This document shows, piece by piece, positions 46,601 to 58,290 of a DNA stretch of 64,000 nt. This DNA is from Streptomonospora mangrovi. GTDB lineage: Bacteria > Actinomycetota > Actinomycetes > Streptosporangiales > Streptosporangiaceae. The stretch is from NCBI RefSeq assembly GCF_027604915.1, contig NZ_JAJAQC010000008.1, positions 62,001 through 126,000 of the forward strand. Reading direction: 5' to 3'. Within the stretch, counting starts at the first letter, position 1; each line of letters opens with the position of its first letter. Made by a program: the position numbers and the translations under genes. The notes under the pieces are model-generated. The model ran no database searches and was not told the DNA's origin. It saw only the letters and a list, made by a program, of their open reading frames with translations.

Positions 46601-49600
46601 GTGCCGAAGTTCAGCGTCATCGTCACCTTCGACGTCACCGAGCCGCACCTGCGGGACAGCCTGGACTCCCTGGCCCGCCAGCAGGAGCACGCGCCCGGCG
46701 ACATCGAGGTCGTCCTGGTGCCCGTGGCCCCCCACCCCGAACCCGCCGGCGCCGCCGCCGGGGCGGAGGCACTGGCGCGGGAGTCGGCGGCCGAGGGCGA
46801 CCCCGCCTCCGGCCAGGCCGCCGACGCCGAGGCCGCCGAGAGCGCCTCCGACACCGACGACGGCGACGACACCGAGGACTCCGCCGAACCCGGCGCCGCC
46901 GAGGAGCGCGACTCCGAGACCGACGAAGGCGACGAGTCGGTCGACACCGCCCGCGCCGAGGGACTGGCCATCGCGCGGGAGTTCGCCGCCGCGCCGCCGG
47001 CCGGCCTGTCCGCCGCGCTGGTGGAGGACACCCGCCCCACCCACAGCGCCGCCCGGCACGCCGGCGCCGCCGCCTCCGCCGGCGACTACCTGATGTTCGT
47101 CGAGGGCGGCGACACCCTCACCGGCTACGCCCTGGCCTACCTCGCCGACAGCCTGGAGCGCTCCGGCTCGGACCTGGCCACCGGCAACGTCTACCGGTTC
47201 AACGAGCTGGGCACCCGGCCCTCCTCGGCGCACCGCAAGTGCTTCACCAAGACCCGCACCGGCGTGGACGTCCACGCCGCCCCCGCCCTGCTGTCGGACC
47301 GGCTGCACGGCAACAAGCTGTGGCGGCGCTCCTTCTGGACGCAACTGCCCGCCCACCACGTCGCCGACCTGCCCGACCGGGAGCCCGGCCCGGCCGCGCC
47401 CGACCCCGACCTCGACGGCGACCTCGACGTCGTGCGCGCGCTCTTCGCCGCCAAGTCCGTCGACGTGCTCACCGCGCCGGTCTACCTGCGCCGCGACCGC
47501 ACCACCGCCGACGACCGCAGCCGCATCGGGGTCCTCACCCGCCGCCTCACCGCGCTCACCGCGCTGGCCTCGGCCCTCAGCGGCGCCGACCGCGACCTGT
47601 GGGACTCCCGGGTGCTGCGCGGCGACCTGCGGGTGGTCCTGCTGCGCATGGACGACGCCGACGACGACGCCCGCGCCCGCTTCCTCGACCTGGCCAACGC
47701 CTACCTCGACACCGTGGCCCGCCCGGTCCTGGACCGCCTCTCGCCGCTGCACCGGCTCAACTACTACCTGGTGCGCAAGCGGCAGGACGACCGGCTGCTG
47801 GAGGCCATCACCTTCCAGAAGAGCGTGGAGCTGAAGAAGGCCCCCGTGGTCCGCCGCGGCCTGCACTACTTCATCCGCTACCCGTTCTTCGAGGACCCCG
47901 AGGTCGGGGTGCCGCGCGAGGTCTACCGCCTGGACTCCGAGCTGAAGGTGCGCCAGAAGACCGAGCGCGTGGAGTGGCGCGAGGGCCGGCTGGTGGTGGC
48001 CGGGCGCGTGGGCATCCTCAACCTGCGCGCCGCCAAGCGCTGGCACCAGCAGTTGCTGGCCTTCGCGGTCAACACCGAGACCGGCCGGCGCATCCCCGTG
48101 CCGGTGAAGGTCCGCCGCGCCGCCGAGTACCGGCTGCCCGACGTGCTCACCGCCGCCCGCCACGACTACGGCGGCTTCGAGATCACGGTCGACCCCGCCC
48201 GGCTGCGGCTGTCGGGCCAGTGGCGCTCCACCGACTGGCGGCTGGAGCTGATCGTCGTCAACCGCGGCCTGGTCCGGCGCCGCGTCATCGGCAACCCGGT
48301 CGGCGGCCCGCCCGAGCGCCCGCCCTACCACCAGGTCGCCGACAACGTGTGGGTGCGGCCCTACTGGAACCGCGACAGCCAGCTCACCGTCTCCGTGGCG
48401 CCGCTGCGCGCCCGCGTCACCGAGCACCGCGTCAACCTCGGCGGGGCCCGGCCCGAACTGGTGCTGTGCGGCGAGTTCGTGGCGCCGCCCGCCGCCCAGA
48501 CCCGCACCCTGCGGCTGACCCGCTCCCCGGGCACCGCCCGGCTGACCTACCCGCTGGAGGTCGTGGGCGCGCGCTTCACCGCGCGGGTGCCCGTGGCCGA
48601 CCTCATCGACAACGCCGTGGACGAGGGCGCGCGGCTGCTGCGCCAGGAGCACTGGCGCGCCCACCTCCTCACCCCCGACGACGAGGCCGTCGAGGTCGTG
48701 CTGCCCGACGAGGTCGCCTCGGCCGCCTACGGCACCGGCGACGGCTACCACGAGGTCGCCGTGCAGCGCACCGCCACCGGCCTGCTGCGGCTGCGCGGCG
48801 GCTGGGCGCACCCGGTGGTGCGCGACGTGGAGTGGTCGGGCCGCCGCCTGCTGATCAGCGGGCGCTACTCCGCCGAGGCCCAGGCCGAGCTGGTGTTCAA
48901 GGCGCGCGGCCGCGACGAGGAGCACCCGGTCGCCCTGGAGCGCGACGGCGCCGACTTCCGCGCGGTCTTCACCCCCGCCGACATCCCCACCCTCTCGGGC
49001 ACCCTGCCGCTGTCGGCCGGCGGCTACCAGTTGTGGGCGCGGGTCCGCCGCGAGGACGGCGGCCTCACCGACATCAGCGCCGAGATCGCCCCCGACCTGC
49101 TGCGCCGGCTGCCGCTGCGCATGGAGACCGCCGAGCGCGCCTACACCTTCGAGGACTCCGGCAGCGAGGTCCCGGTGCTGCGCGTGGGCAGCGACCTGCG
49201 CCCCGAGGAGCAGGGGTCCTTCGCGCAGAAGCGGCTGCGCGAGACCGTCTACCCCGCGCTGCGCGAGGAGGGCGGGCGCGAGGAGATCCTGTTCGACAGC
49301 TACACCGGGCGCCAGTTCTCCGACAGCCCGCACAGCATCTACGCCGAACTGCGCGCGCGCGGCGGGCGCTGGGCCGACTACCCGATGTCCTGGCTGGTCA
49401 AGGACGGCCAGGTGAACCTGCCCGAGGACCTGCGGCGGGTGCGGCACAACGGCCGCGACTTCTACGAGTCGCTGGCGCGCAGCTCCTTCCTGGTCACCAA
49501 CTCCCGCCAGCCCGCGTGGTTCACCCGCCGCCCCGGCCAGGTCGTGGTGCAGACCTGGCACGGCTCGATGCTCAAGCGGATCGGGTTCGACATCGAGAAC

Positions 49601-50368
49601 ATCCGCGGCAAGTCCCGCGACTACCACGAGAAGCTGGCGTGGGAGACCCAGCAGTGGGACTACCTTGTCTCGCCCAGCCCCTGGGCCACCCCGATCCTGC
49701 GCCGGGCGTTCCGCTTCGACGGCGAGATCCTGGAGACCGGCTACCCGCGCAACGACATCTTCTTCTCGCCCGAGCGCGAGGCGATCGCCCGGCGCACCCG
49801 CGAGCGGCTGGGCCTGCCCGAGGGCAAGAAGGTCGTGCTGTACGCGCCCACCTGGCGCGACGACAAGTACTACACCCGCGGCAAGCACAAGCTCGACCTG
49901 CACCTGGACCTGCGGCGGATGTACGACAAGCTGGGCGACGACCATGTGCTGCTGGTGCGCCGCCACCCCCGGGTGGTCGACAGCGTGCCGATCGTGGGCC
50001 GCGACTTCGTCTACGACGTGTCGCTGTACCCGGAGATCATGGAGCTGTTCCTGATCACCGACGTGCTCGTCACCGACTACTCCTCGATGATGTTCGACTT
50101 CGCCAACACCGGCCGCCCGATGCTGTTCTTCACCTACGACATCGAGAGCTACCGCGACAACCTGCGCGGCTTCTACTTCGACTTCGAGGAGACCGCGCCG
50201 GGGCCGCTGCTGGAGGAGTCCGACGACGTCATCGCCGCGCTGCGCGACGTCGACGAGGTCGCCGCCGCCTACGGCGCCAAGTACAAGGCGTTCACCGACC
50301 AGTTCTGCCCCCTGGACGACGGCCGCGCCGCCAAGCGGGTGGTGGACCGGGTCTTCGGCGCCGACTAG
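46601..50368 (+). CDS. TagF-like CDP-glycerol:poly(glycerophosphate) transferase fused to a GT2-like domain
   Basis: A 1255-residue wall-polymer synthase. Residues 1-320 resemble a GT2 glycosyltransferase (FSVIVTFDVTEPHLRDSLDSL start) but are split by a strongly acidic insertion at about 55-115, and the DxD site is degenerate (VEGGDT). The C-terminal part (about 890-1250) is a Glyphos_transf domain with WHGSMLKRIG (His987), RRHPR (His1122) and TDYSSMMFDF. It probably polymerises teichoic-acid repeats at the membrane. GTG 46601 is chosen; the 295-nt upstream region shows no clear promoter. Monocistronic, with a terminator. Confidence 0.88.
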   Translation: MPKFSVIVTFDVTEPHLRDSLDSLARQQEHAPGDIEVVLVPVAPHPEPAGAAAGAEALARESAAEGDPASGQAADAEAAESASDTDDGDDTEDSAEPGAAEERDSETDEGDESVDTARAEGLAIAREFAAAPPAGLSAALVEDTRPTHSAARHAGAAASAGDYLMFVEGGDTLTGYALAYLADSLERSGSDLATGNVYRFNELGTRPSSAHRKCFTKTRTGVDVHAAPALLSDRLHGNKLWRRSFWTQLPAHHVADLPDREPGPAAPDPDLDGDLDVVRALFAAKSVDVLTAPVYLRRDRTTADDRSRIGVLTRRLTALTALASALSGADRDLWDSRVLRGDLRVVLLRMDDADDDARARFLDLANAYLDTVARPVLDRLSPLHRLNYYLVRKRQDDRLLEAITFQKSVELKKAPVVRRGLHYFIRYPFFEDPEVGVPREVYRLDSELKVRQKTERVEWREGRLVVAGRVGILNLRAAKRWHQQLLAFAVNTETGRRIPVPVKVRRAAEYRLPDVLTAARHDYGGFEITVDPARLRLSGQWRSTDWRLELIVVNRGLVRRRVIGNPVGGPPERPPYHQVADNVWVRPYWNRDSQLTVSVAPLRARVTEHRVNLGGARPELVLCGEFVAPPAAQTRTLRLTRSPGTARLTYPLEVVGARFTARVPVADLIDNAVDEGARLLRQEHWRAHLLTPDDEAVEVVLPDEVASAAYGTGDGYHEVAVQRTATGLLRLRGGWAHPVVRDVEWSGRRLLISGRYSAEAQAELVFKARGRDEEHPVALERDGADFRAVFTPADIPTLSGTLPLSAGGYQLWARVRREDGGLTDISAEIAPDLLRRLPLRMETAERAYTFEDSGSEVPVLRVGSDLRPEEQGSFAQKRLRETVYPALREEGGREEILFDSYTGRQFSDSPHSIYAELRARGGRWADYPMSWLVKDGQVNLPEDLRRVRHNGRDFYESLARSSFLVTNSRQPAWFTRRPGQVVVQTWHGSMLKRIGFDIENIRGKSRDYHEKLAWETQQWDYLVSPSPWATPILRRAFRFDGEILETGYPRNDIFFSPEREAIARRTRERLGLPEGKKVVLYAPTWRDDKYYTRGKHKLDLHLDLRRMYDKLGDDHVLLVRRHPRVVDSVPIVGRDFVYDVSLYPEIMELFLITDVLVTDYSSMMFDFANTGRPMLFFTYDIESYRDNLRGFYFDFEETAPGPLLEESDDVIAALRDVDEVAAAYGAKYKAFTDQFCPLDDGRAAKRVVDRVFGAD

Positions 50369-50390
50369 CCGCGCCGGGGCTCCGGCGCGG
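50369..50390 (+). terminator. terminator of the TagF-like gene
   Basis: CCGCGCCGG (50369-50377) and CCGGCGCGG (50382-50390) form a 9-bp perfect stem with a GGCT loop right after the stop codon. Confidence 0.75.
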
Positions 50391-50429
50391 GCGGCCCGGC
50401 GCGCCGGCCGGAGGTGAGAGGATGGCCCG

Positions 50430-50738
50430 GTGGTCGTGATCACCCGCTTCACCGTCGCCCCCGACGAGGCCGAGGACTTCACCGCGCGCGCCGAGGCGGC
50501 CGTGGCCGCCATGGCCGCCCGCCCGGGGTTCCGCGGCTCCTGGGTGGGGCGCGCCGCCGACGACCCGCGGCTGTGGACCGTGGTGACCGAGTGGGAGGGC
50601 GCGGGCGCCTACCGCCGGGCGCTGTCCAACTTCGACGTGCGGGTGGCCGCCGTGCCCCTGCTGGCCCAGGCGCACAACGAGCCCAGCGCCTTCGAGGTGC
50701 TCGCCCACCGGACCGCCGAGGGGCCGGCCCAGGGCTGA
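50430..50738 (+). CDS. ABM (antibiotic biosynthesis monooxygenase)-domain protein
   Basis: A 102-residue dimeric alpha/beta-barrel protein: [33 protein letters not shown] (given as landmark in parts) and [23 protein letters not shown]. The fold occurs in small monooxygenases and heme-degrading proteins but also in many housekeeping proteins; no secondary-metabolite genes are nearby. GTG 50430 is preceded at six nt by GAGGAT, a weak -10-like hexamer. It lies just upstream of glyS. Confidence 0.82.
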   Translation: MVVITRFTVAPDEAEDFTARAEAAVAAMAARPGFRGSWVGRAADDPRLWTVVTEWEGAGAYRRALSNFDVRVAAVPLLAQAHNEPSAFEVLAHRTAEGPAQG

Positions 50739-50929
50739 GCGCCCCGGCCCTCTCCCCGACCGTGCGGCGGGGCGGCGGCGAGGGCGAAACGGCGCCCGGA
50801 CACCGGCCGCCGCGGGTATCGCCAATGGTGCACGCGCCCTTCGGGAAGTCCCTTAAGCTGGGCACTCACCGGATCAACAACGTTGCGCGATCCACCGACC
50901 GCCAGCCGGATGGAGAATCGAGAGAGCTT

Positions 50930-52321
50930 ATGGCCGCCAAGTCTGAGGCAATGGACGCCCTGGTCAACCTCGCCAAGCGGCGGGGCCTGGTCTACCCCTC
51001 CAGCGAGATCTACGGGGGTCTGCGCGCCTCTTGGGACTACGGCCCCTTGGGTGTGGAGCTGAAGAGCAACGTCAAGCGCCAGTGGTGGCGCGCGATGGTG
51101 CAGGAGCGCGAGGACATCGTCGGCCTCGACTCCAGCGTGATCCTGGCCCGCGAGGTGTGGGAGGCGTCGGGCCACGTCAAGGCGTTCGTGGACCCCCTCA
51201 CCGAGTGCCAGTCCTGCCACAAGCGCTTCCGCCCCGACCACCTGCTGGAGGCGTACGAGGAGAAGCACGGCGCCGCGCCCGAGAACGGCCTGGACGACCT
51301 CGCCTGCCCCAACTGCGGCGCGAAGAAGTCGTTCACCGAGCCGCGCATGTTCAACGCCATGCTGCGGACCTACCTCGGCGCCGTCCAGGACGACGAGTCC
51401 GGGCTGGCGTTCCTGCGCCCCGAGACCGCCCAGGGCATCTTCATCAACTACCTCAACGTGCAGCAGAGCGCGCGCAAGAAGATCCCGTTCGGCATCGGCC
51501 AGGTCGGCAAGTCCTTCCGCAACGAGATCACCCCGGGCAACTTCATCTTCCGCACCCGCGAGTTCGAGCAGATGGAGATGGAGTTCTTCGTCCGCCCCGG
51601 CGACGACGAGGAATGGCACCAGTACTGGATCGACACCCGCATGCAGTGGTACGTCGACCTGGGCATCTCAAAGGACAACCTGCGGCTCTACGAGCACCCG
51701 CAGGAGAAGCTGTCGCACTACTCCAAGCGCACCGTCGACATCGAGTACCGGTTCAACTTCGTGGGCTCGGAGTGGGGCGAGCTGGAGGGCATCGCCAACC
51801 GCACCGACTACGACCTGACCACCCACTCCCAGGCGTCGGGCACCGACCTGTCGTTCTTCGACCAGGAGAACAACGAGCGCTACGTGCCCTACGTCATCGA
51901 GCCGGCGGCCGGTGTCGACCGCGCCATGCTGACCTTCATGCTCGACGCCTACAACGTCGACGAGGCGCCCAACGCCAAGGGCAAGCTGGAGAAGCGCGCC
52001 GTGATGCGGCTGGACCCCCGGCTCGCGCCGGTCAAGGCCGCCGTGCTGCCGCTGTCGCGCAACGCCGACCTCTCGCCCAAGGCGCGCGACCTCGCCGCGC
52101 GGCTGCGCAAGCGGTGGAACGTGGAGTTCGACGACGCCGGCGCGATCGGCCGCCGCTACCGCCGCCAGGACGAGATCGGCACGCCGTTCTGCGTGACCGT
52201 CGACTTCGACACCCTTGAGGACCACGCGGTGACCGTGCGCGAGCGCGACTCCATGTCCCAGGAGCGGGTGTCGCTGGACCAGGTGGAGATGTACCTGGTG
52301 GAGCGGCTGCCCGGCTGCTGA
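50930..52321 (+). CDS. glyS: glycine-tRNA ligase (alpha2 type)
   Basis: A 463-residue class II synthetase of the single-chain type. Motif 2 is [25 protein letters not shown] near 197-221 (landmark), motif 3 is [16 protein letters not shown] near 318-333, and a zinc-knuckle-like CQSC...CPNC pair lies near 95-125. The C-terminal 100 residues are the anticodon-binding domain. ATG 50930 follows GAGAGAGCTT. Upstream, 50739-50929 likely carries its promoter. A 13-bp terminator follows the gene. Confidence 0.97.
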   Translation: MAAKSEAMDALVNLAKRRGLVYPSSEIYGGLRASWDYGPLGVELKSNVKRQWWRAMVQEREDIVGLDSSVILAREVWEASGHVKAFVDPLTECQSCHKRFRPDHLLEAYEEKHGAAPENGLDDLACPNCGAKKSFTEPRMFNAMLRTYLGAVQDDESGLAFLRPETAQGIFINYLNVQQSARKKIPFGIGQVGKSFRNEITPGNFIFRTREFEQMEMEFFVRPGDDEEWHQYWIDTRMQWYVDLGISKDNLRLYEHPQEKLSHYSKRTVDIEYRFNFVGSEWGELEGIANRTDYDLTTHSQASGTDLSFFDQENNERYVPYVIEPAAGVDRAMLTFMLDAYNVDEAPNAKGKLEKRAVMRLDPRLAPVKAAVLPLSRNADLSPKARDLAARLRKRWNVEFDDAGAIGRRYRRQDEIGTPFCVTVDFDTLEDHAVTVRERDSMSQERVSLDQVEMYLVERLPGC

Positions 52322-52348
52322 TCCGGCCCCCGAGCAGAGCAGAGCCCC

Positions 52349-52378
52349 GGCCGGGGCGGGAGGAGTCCCGCCCCGGCC
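52349..52378 (+). terminator. terminator of glyS
   Basis: GGCCGGGGCGGGA (52349-52361) pairs perfectly with TCCCGCCCCGGCC (52366-52378), loop GGAG, followed by TTCG. Confidence 0.9.
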
Positions 52379-52458
52379 TTCGCGTTGGGTGCGGTCGGCA
52401 CCATCGGCGGCGGCCTGAGGCGGCCCGGGGCATGGGCGCGGGGGGCCGAAGACGCGGA

Positions 52459-52532
52459 GAGGCGACCGGACCCGGGGGGATGGTCTCCGGCCGCCTCACT
52501 GGTTCAACCGGACGCACACTTCCGGTTGAACC
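52459..52532. repeat. two adjacent hairpins in the glyS-trhA gap
   Basis: GAGGCGACCGGA (52459-52470) pairs at 11 of 12 positions with TCCGGCCGCCTC (52486-52497); three nt later GGTTCAACCGGA (52501-52512) pairs perfectly with TCCGGTTGAACC (52521-52532), loop CGCACACT. The region (52322-52709) lies between convergent genes, so these may terminate the leftward trhA-like transcript; the AT-containing arms of the second hairpin are unusual here. GGAACGCGTTCC at 52664-52675 is a further perfect palindrome. Confidence 0.7.
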
Positions 52533-52709
52533 GGTTCTCACCGTAGTCGGGGGCGGCGGGCCGGGGGAGGGTTTCCGACCCAAACGTCCGACCGCGTAAG
52601 CCAATCGTGACTCCGGGGACACCCGCGCACGGGCGTCCGCCGCCCGCCGCGACGGGGCCGCCCGGAACGCGTTCCAGCGCCCCGGCCGCCCCCCACCGGG
52701 GCCGGGCCG

Positions 52710-53456
52710 TCAGGTCGCGGAGTAGACCACGAACGACACCGCGATGTAGTGGCAGATGTAGGCGGCGATGGTCAGCGAGTGGAACACCTCGTGGAACCCG
52801 AACCAGCGCGGCGCGGGGTCGGGCCACTTGGCGCCGTAGACGACCGCGCCCAGGCTGTAGAGCACGCCGCCGACCAGCACCAGGATCCAGGTCGCGGGGT
52901 GGGTGCCGCCGACGAGCTGGGGGATGAACAGCACCGCCACCCAGCCGATGGCCAGGTAGAGCGCCGTGGACAGCCAGCGCGGGGCGTTCACCCAGAAGAT
53001 CTTGAACAGCACCCCCGCCCCGGCGCCGGTCCAGATCAGGGTGAGCATCGCCGTGCGCAGCGTGCCCTCCAGGACCAGCAGCACGAACGGGGTGTAGGTG
53101 CCCGCGATGATGAGATAGATGTTGGCGTGGTCCATGCGCCGCAGCACCGCCATGCCCGCCGCCGACCAGCGGCCCACGTGGTAGACCGCCGAGGTCGCGA
53201 ACAGCAGGACCGCGGTGACGGCGTAGACCGCGCTGGCCGCCAGGGCGGGGGTGGTCGGCGAGAGGCTGACCAGGACGATCCCCGCGGCCAGGGCCAGTGG
53301 GGCCGTGCCCAGGTGCAGCCAGCCGCGCAGCCGGGGCTTGACGACCTCCATCAGGTCGGCGGCCATGCCGCGCGCGCCCTGCTGGTCGCGGACCGGCGGG
53401 GCGGCGCCCGTGCGCTCCGGCTGCCCTCGGCCGGGATCGGACTGCTGTGCGCACAC
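52710..53456 (-). CDS. PAQR family membrane protein (TrhA / hemolysin III)
   Basis: A 248-residue seven-helix protein. Family zinc residues are in SAVYHVGRW near 92-100, DHAN near 109-112 and HEVFHSLTIAAYICHY near 222-237. Bacterial members influence membrane fluidity and lipid homeostasis; hemolysis is historical. GTG 53456 is taken as the start but the first 30 residues are non-conserved and ATG 53366 is an alternative. A perfect 22-bp operator (53587-53608) sits upstream, suggesting control by a TetR-type regulator encoded elsewhere. Confidence 0.87.
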   Translation of the reverse strand: MCAQQSDPGRGQPERTGAAPPVRDQQGARGMAADLMEVVKPRLRGWLHLGTAPLALAAGIVLVSLSPTTPALAASAVYAVTAVLLFATSAVYHVGRWSAAGMAVLRRMDHANIYLIIAGTYTPFVLLVLEGTLRTAMLTLIWTGAGAGVLFKIFWVNAPRWLSTALYLAIGWVAVLFIPQLVGGTHPATWILVLVGGVLYSLGAVVYGAKWPDPAPRWFGFHEVFHSLTIAAYICHYIAVSFVVYSAT

Positions 53457-53586
53457 CTGCCGTGCACCTTCTTCCTTCAGCGCTGGTCGGCTCGGCGCGG
53501 GCGCCCGTGCGCCCGCCGGCCGTACGGCGCACCGGGCGCGGACGGCTCGGCGGTCGGCGCGGCGGGCGGTGCGCCCACGGCCACAC

Positions 53587-53608
53587 TAACCTACGCAACC
53601 GTAGGTTA
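53587..53608. promoter_or_regulatory. perfect 9-4-9 operator upstream of the TrhA-like gene
   Basis: TAACCTACG (53587-53595) and its exact reverse complement CGTAGGTTA (53600-53608) flank CAAC. The format is typical of TetR-family operators. It lies 131 nt upstream of the trhA-like start and 68 nt past the DUF2252 stop; no TetR gene is adjacent. The lower GC of the arms in this GC-rich DNA makes chance occurrence unlikely. Confidence 0.75.
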
Positions 53609-53675
53609 CTCGCGCGTACGCCTGTGGCTCTGGGCACAGGCCATGAGCACAGACCGGGGGCACCGGGCTGGCGGG

Positions 53676-55034
53676 TCAGCCGCGCGGCGCGCGGGCGGTG
53701 GAGCGCACCATGGGGATGGCGTTGTTGCGGAACGCGTCCACGAACAGCGACTGGTCCTGGCGCGCCTGCTCGGCGTAGTCGCGGGCGAAGGCGGTGTTCC
53801 ACGAGACGAACTCCTCCTCGTGGCCGTCGAGGACGTTGATGATCGCCTCCTCGGTCTGGAAGGGCACCAGGGACTGGTCGGAGTCGCGGTCGGACACGCA
53901 GTGGGCCTTGGCCGTGGCGCGGCCCAGGTAGGCCAGCACCGGGGCGATCTCCTCGGGCTCGGTGAGGTCGCTCCAGTCCAGGTCGGCGGAGTAGGGCGAC
54001 AGTTCGGAGACCACGTACCCGGTCCCGTCCAGTTCGGTGTGGCCCAGCAGGGGGTCGGAGTGCGCCTGGAGGGCGCGTTGGGACACGGCGGTGCGGTGGC
54101 CGTGGTGCAGGAAGTAGTCCTTGATGTCGGCGTCGTCCACCACGCGGGAGGGCGCGGCCACGTTGCCCTGCTTCATCGACAGGATGACGTCGTTGTCCAG
54201 GGCCTCGCTGTAGCCCTCGATGAGCACGTTGTAGGCGGGCAGGCCGGCGCTGCCGATGCCGAACCCCGCCTTGCCCACCACGTCCTTGACCCGGTAGGCG
54301 ATGGAGCGGTAGCGCTTGTCGTCGGGGATGGTGGCGCGGTAGGCGTCGAACGCCGCGCACACCGCCTCGTACTCCGCGTCCTCCAGCCGCCGCACGCCGG
54401 TCTCGTCGCGGAACCGGCGCTCGTAGTGCTCCACGCGGGTCATGGAGTCCAGCAGCGCCACGCGGGTGTGCAGCCGGCCGCGCAGCAGCACCTGGTGGAC
54501 GGCGCCCTCGGTGGTGCCCAGGCGCAGCGAGAACGCCTCGTCGCCGCTGTGCTCGGCGAACCGGCGCACCTGGTCGATGTAGGCGCGCACGTAGACCCCC
54601 ACCAGGCGGTCGATGTCGTCGTCGGACAGCGCCTTGCGCCGGCCCAGCAGGGCGACGCTGGCCACGAACCGGCTGACGTCCCAGGTGAAGTGGCCCAGGT
54701 AGGCCTCGTCGAAGTCGTTGACGTCGAAGATGAGCATGCCCTGGGCGTCCATGTAGGTGCCGAAGTTCTCGGCGTGCAGGTCGCCCTGGATCCACACCCG
54801 CGAGGTCCGGTCGTCGGCCCAGGGGTCCTCGATGCCGGCCACGTCGGCGTAGAACAGGCAGGCGCTGCCCCGGTAGAAGGCGAAGGGGTCGGCCGCCATC
54901 TTGCGGAACTTGGTGCGGAAGGCGTCGGGGTCGGCCTCCATGAGTTCGGAGAACGCCTCGACCAGCGTCGTGACGATCCGCTCCTGGCGGGACTGGCGGG
55001 AGGTGTCGTTCAGCATCGCGCGGAAGTCGGGCAT
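53676..55034 (-). CDS. DUF2252 family protein
   Basis: A 452-residue soluble protein of the DUF2252 family, which has a kinase-like fold distantly related to aminoglycoside phosphotransferases. GDLHAENFG at 84-92 corresponds to the catalytic loop and IFDVNDFDEA near 102-111 to the metal-binding motif, so phosphotransfer is possible though substrates are unknown. ATG 55034. It is read toward the TrhA-like gene but separated from it by 219 nt containing the 22-bp operator, so the two are probably separate units. Confidence 0.88.
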   Translation of the reverse strand: MPDFRAMLNDTSRQSRQERIVTTLVEAFSELMEADPDAFRTKFRKMAADPFAFYRGSACLFYADVAGIEDPWADDRTSRVWIQGDLHAENFGTYMDAQGMLIFDVNDFDEAYLGHFTWDVSRFVASVALLGRRKALSDDDIDRLVGVYVRAYIDQVRRFAEHSGDEAFSLRLGTTEGAVHQVLLRGRLHTRVALLDSMTRVEHYERRFRDETGVRRLEDAEYEAVCAAFDAYRATIPDDKRYRSIAYRVKDVVGKAGFGIGSAGLPAYNVLIEGYSEALDNDVILSMKQGNVAAPSRVVDDADIKDYFLHHGHRTAVSQRALQAHSDPLLGHTELDGTGYVVSELSPYSADLDWSDLTEPEEIAPVLAYLGRATAKAHCVSDRDSDQSLVPFQTEEAIINVLDGHEEEFVSWNTAFARDYAEQARQDQSLFVDAFRNNAIPMVRSTARAPRG

Positions 55035-55289
55035 AGGCCGATCATGCCAGTGCGGCGGGGCTCGGCGGCCGGGCGTGGTCCACCCGCCGCCCGCTGTTCA
55101 CCGCGCGGCGGGGCCGGCCCCCAGGCGGCGCCCGGCCCTTCGCGCTTGCGGATTGGGCCAGTGCGCCGGGGCGCCGCCGTGGGCGCGTTCGCCACATCCG
55201 CCACACCCGTCTCCACCTGCTCGGGCGTGCGGCGGGGCGCCCGCGCGGCCGGTCGGGGAACCGGGTGGCCGGCGCGCGCACGGTGGACC

Positions 55290-55305
55290 ATTGGTGTAGA
55301 CCTTT
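55290..55305. promoter_or_regulatory. DasR-like (dre) site upstream of ppdK
   Basis: ATTGGTGTAGACCTTT matches the streptomycete DasR consensus ACTGGTCTAGACCAGT at 12 of 16 positions, with the GGT-N4-ACC core intact. It lies about 32 nt before a TAGGGT -10-like box (55338-55343) and 130 nt before ppdK. The remaining part of 55035-55435 shows only a 92-nt leader with no ORF I trust. Confidence 0.5.
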
Positions 55306-55435
55306 CCTGATGCTTCTACCTGCGAAAACTCCGGTAGTAGGGTGGGGTGGGAGGTTTGACGGCGTCCGAAGGATAAAGTCGCGCGCATTCCAGGAGGAGC
55401 GGCCGTCCAGGTCCTTCGACAGCAGGGAGCCACCC

Positions 55436-58114
<2,679 letters not shown>

Positions 58115-58132
58115 GCCGCGCCCGGCGACCCG

Positions 58133-58174
58133 GCCGCCCGGCGGACCCGCTTCGGCGGCGGGCCGCCGGGCGGC
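58133..58174 (+). terminator. terminator of ppdK with TTCG tetraloop
   Basis: GCCGCCCGGCGG (58133-58144) pairs perfectly with CCGCCGGGCGGC (58163-58174); further imperfect pairing closes on a CGC-TTCG-GCG loop at 58148-58157. Confidence 0.8.
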
Positions 58175-58177
58175 GGC

Positions 58178-58290
58178 GTGCCGGGGGTCGGGGCGCCGGG
58201 GGCGGAACCGGGGGAGGGTGCCGGGGGTCGAAGAGTTGGGGGCCGGGGAGGGAGCCGGGGGCGGGAGTCGGGGGAGGGCCGGCGGGGAGC
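58178..58290. repeat. G-tract region after ppdK
   Basis: More than ten runs of four or more G within about 110 nt on the plus strand, including two copies of GTGCCGGGGGTCG (58178-58190, 58218-58230) exactly 40 bp apart. It could form G-quadruplexes. The rest of 58115-58534 contains the terminator and presumably the promoter of the next gene, without other visible features. Confidence 0.6.

Noticed and set aside
46502-50512. A 1336-residue open frame on the minus strand opposite the TagF-like gene
   Set aside because: It is the antisense shadow of a GC-rich gene: composition is dominated by Val, Gly, His, Gln, Leu and Arg without recognisable domains, while the plus strand encodes clear TagF motifs.
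50430-50738. Antibiotic biosynthesis gene cluster
   Set aside because: The ABM fold alone is not evidence; the neighbours are glyS and a teichoic-acid polymerase, with no synthase genes.
52501-52532. Terminal inverted repeat of an insertion sequence
   Set aside because: No transposase, no target-site duplication and no second copy is seen within the window.
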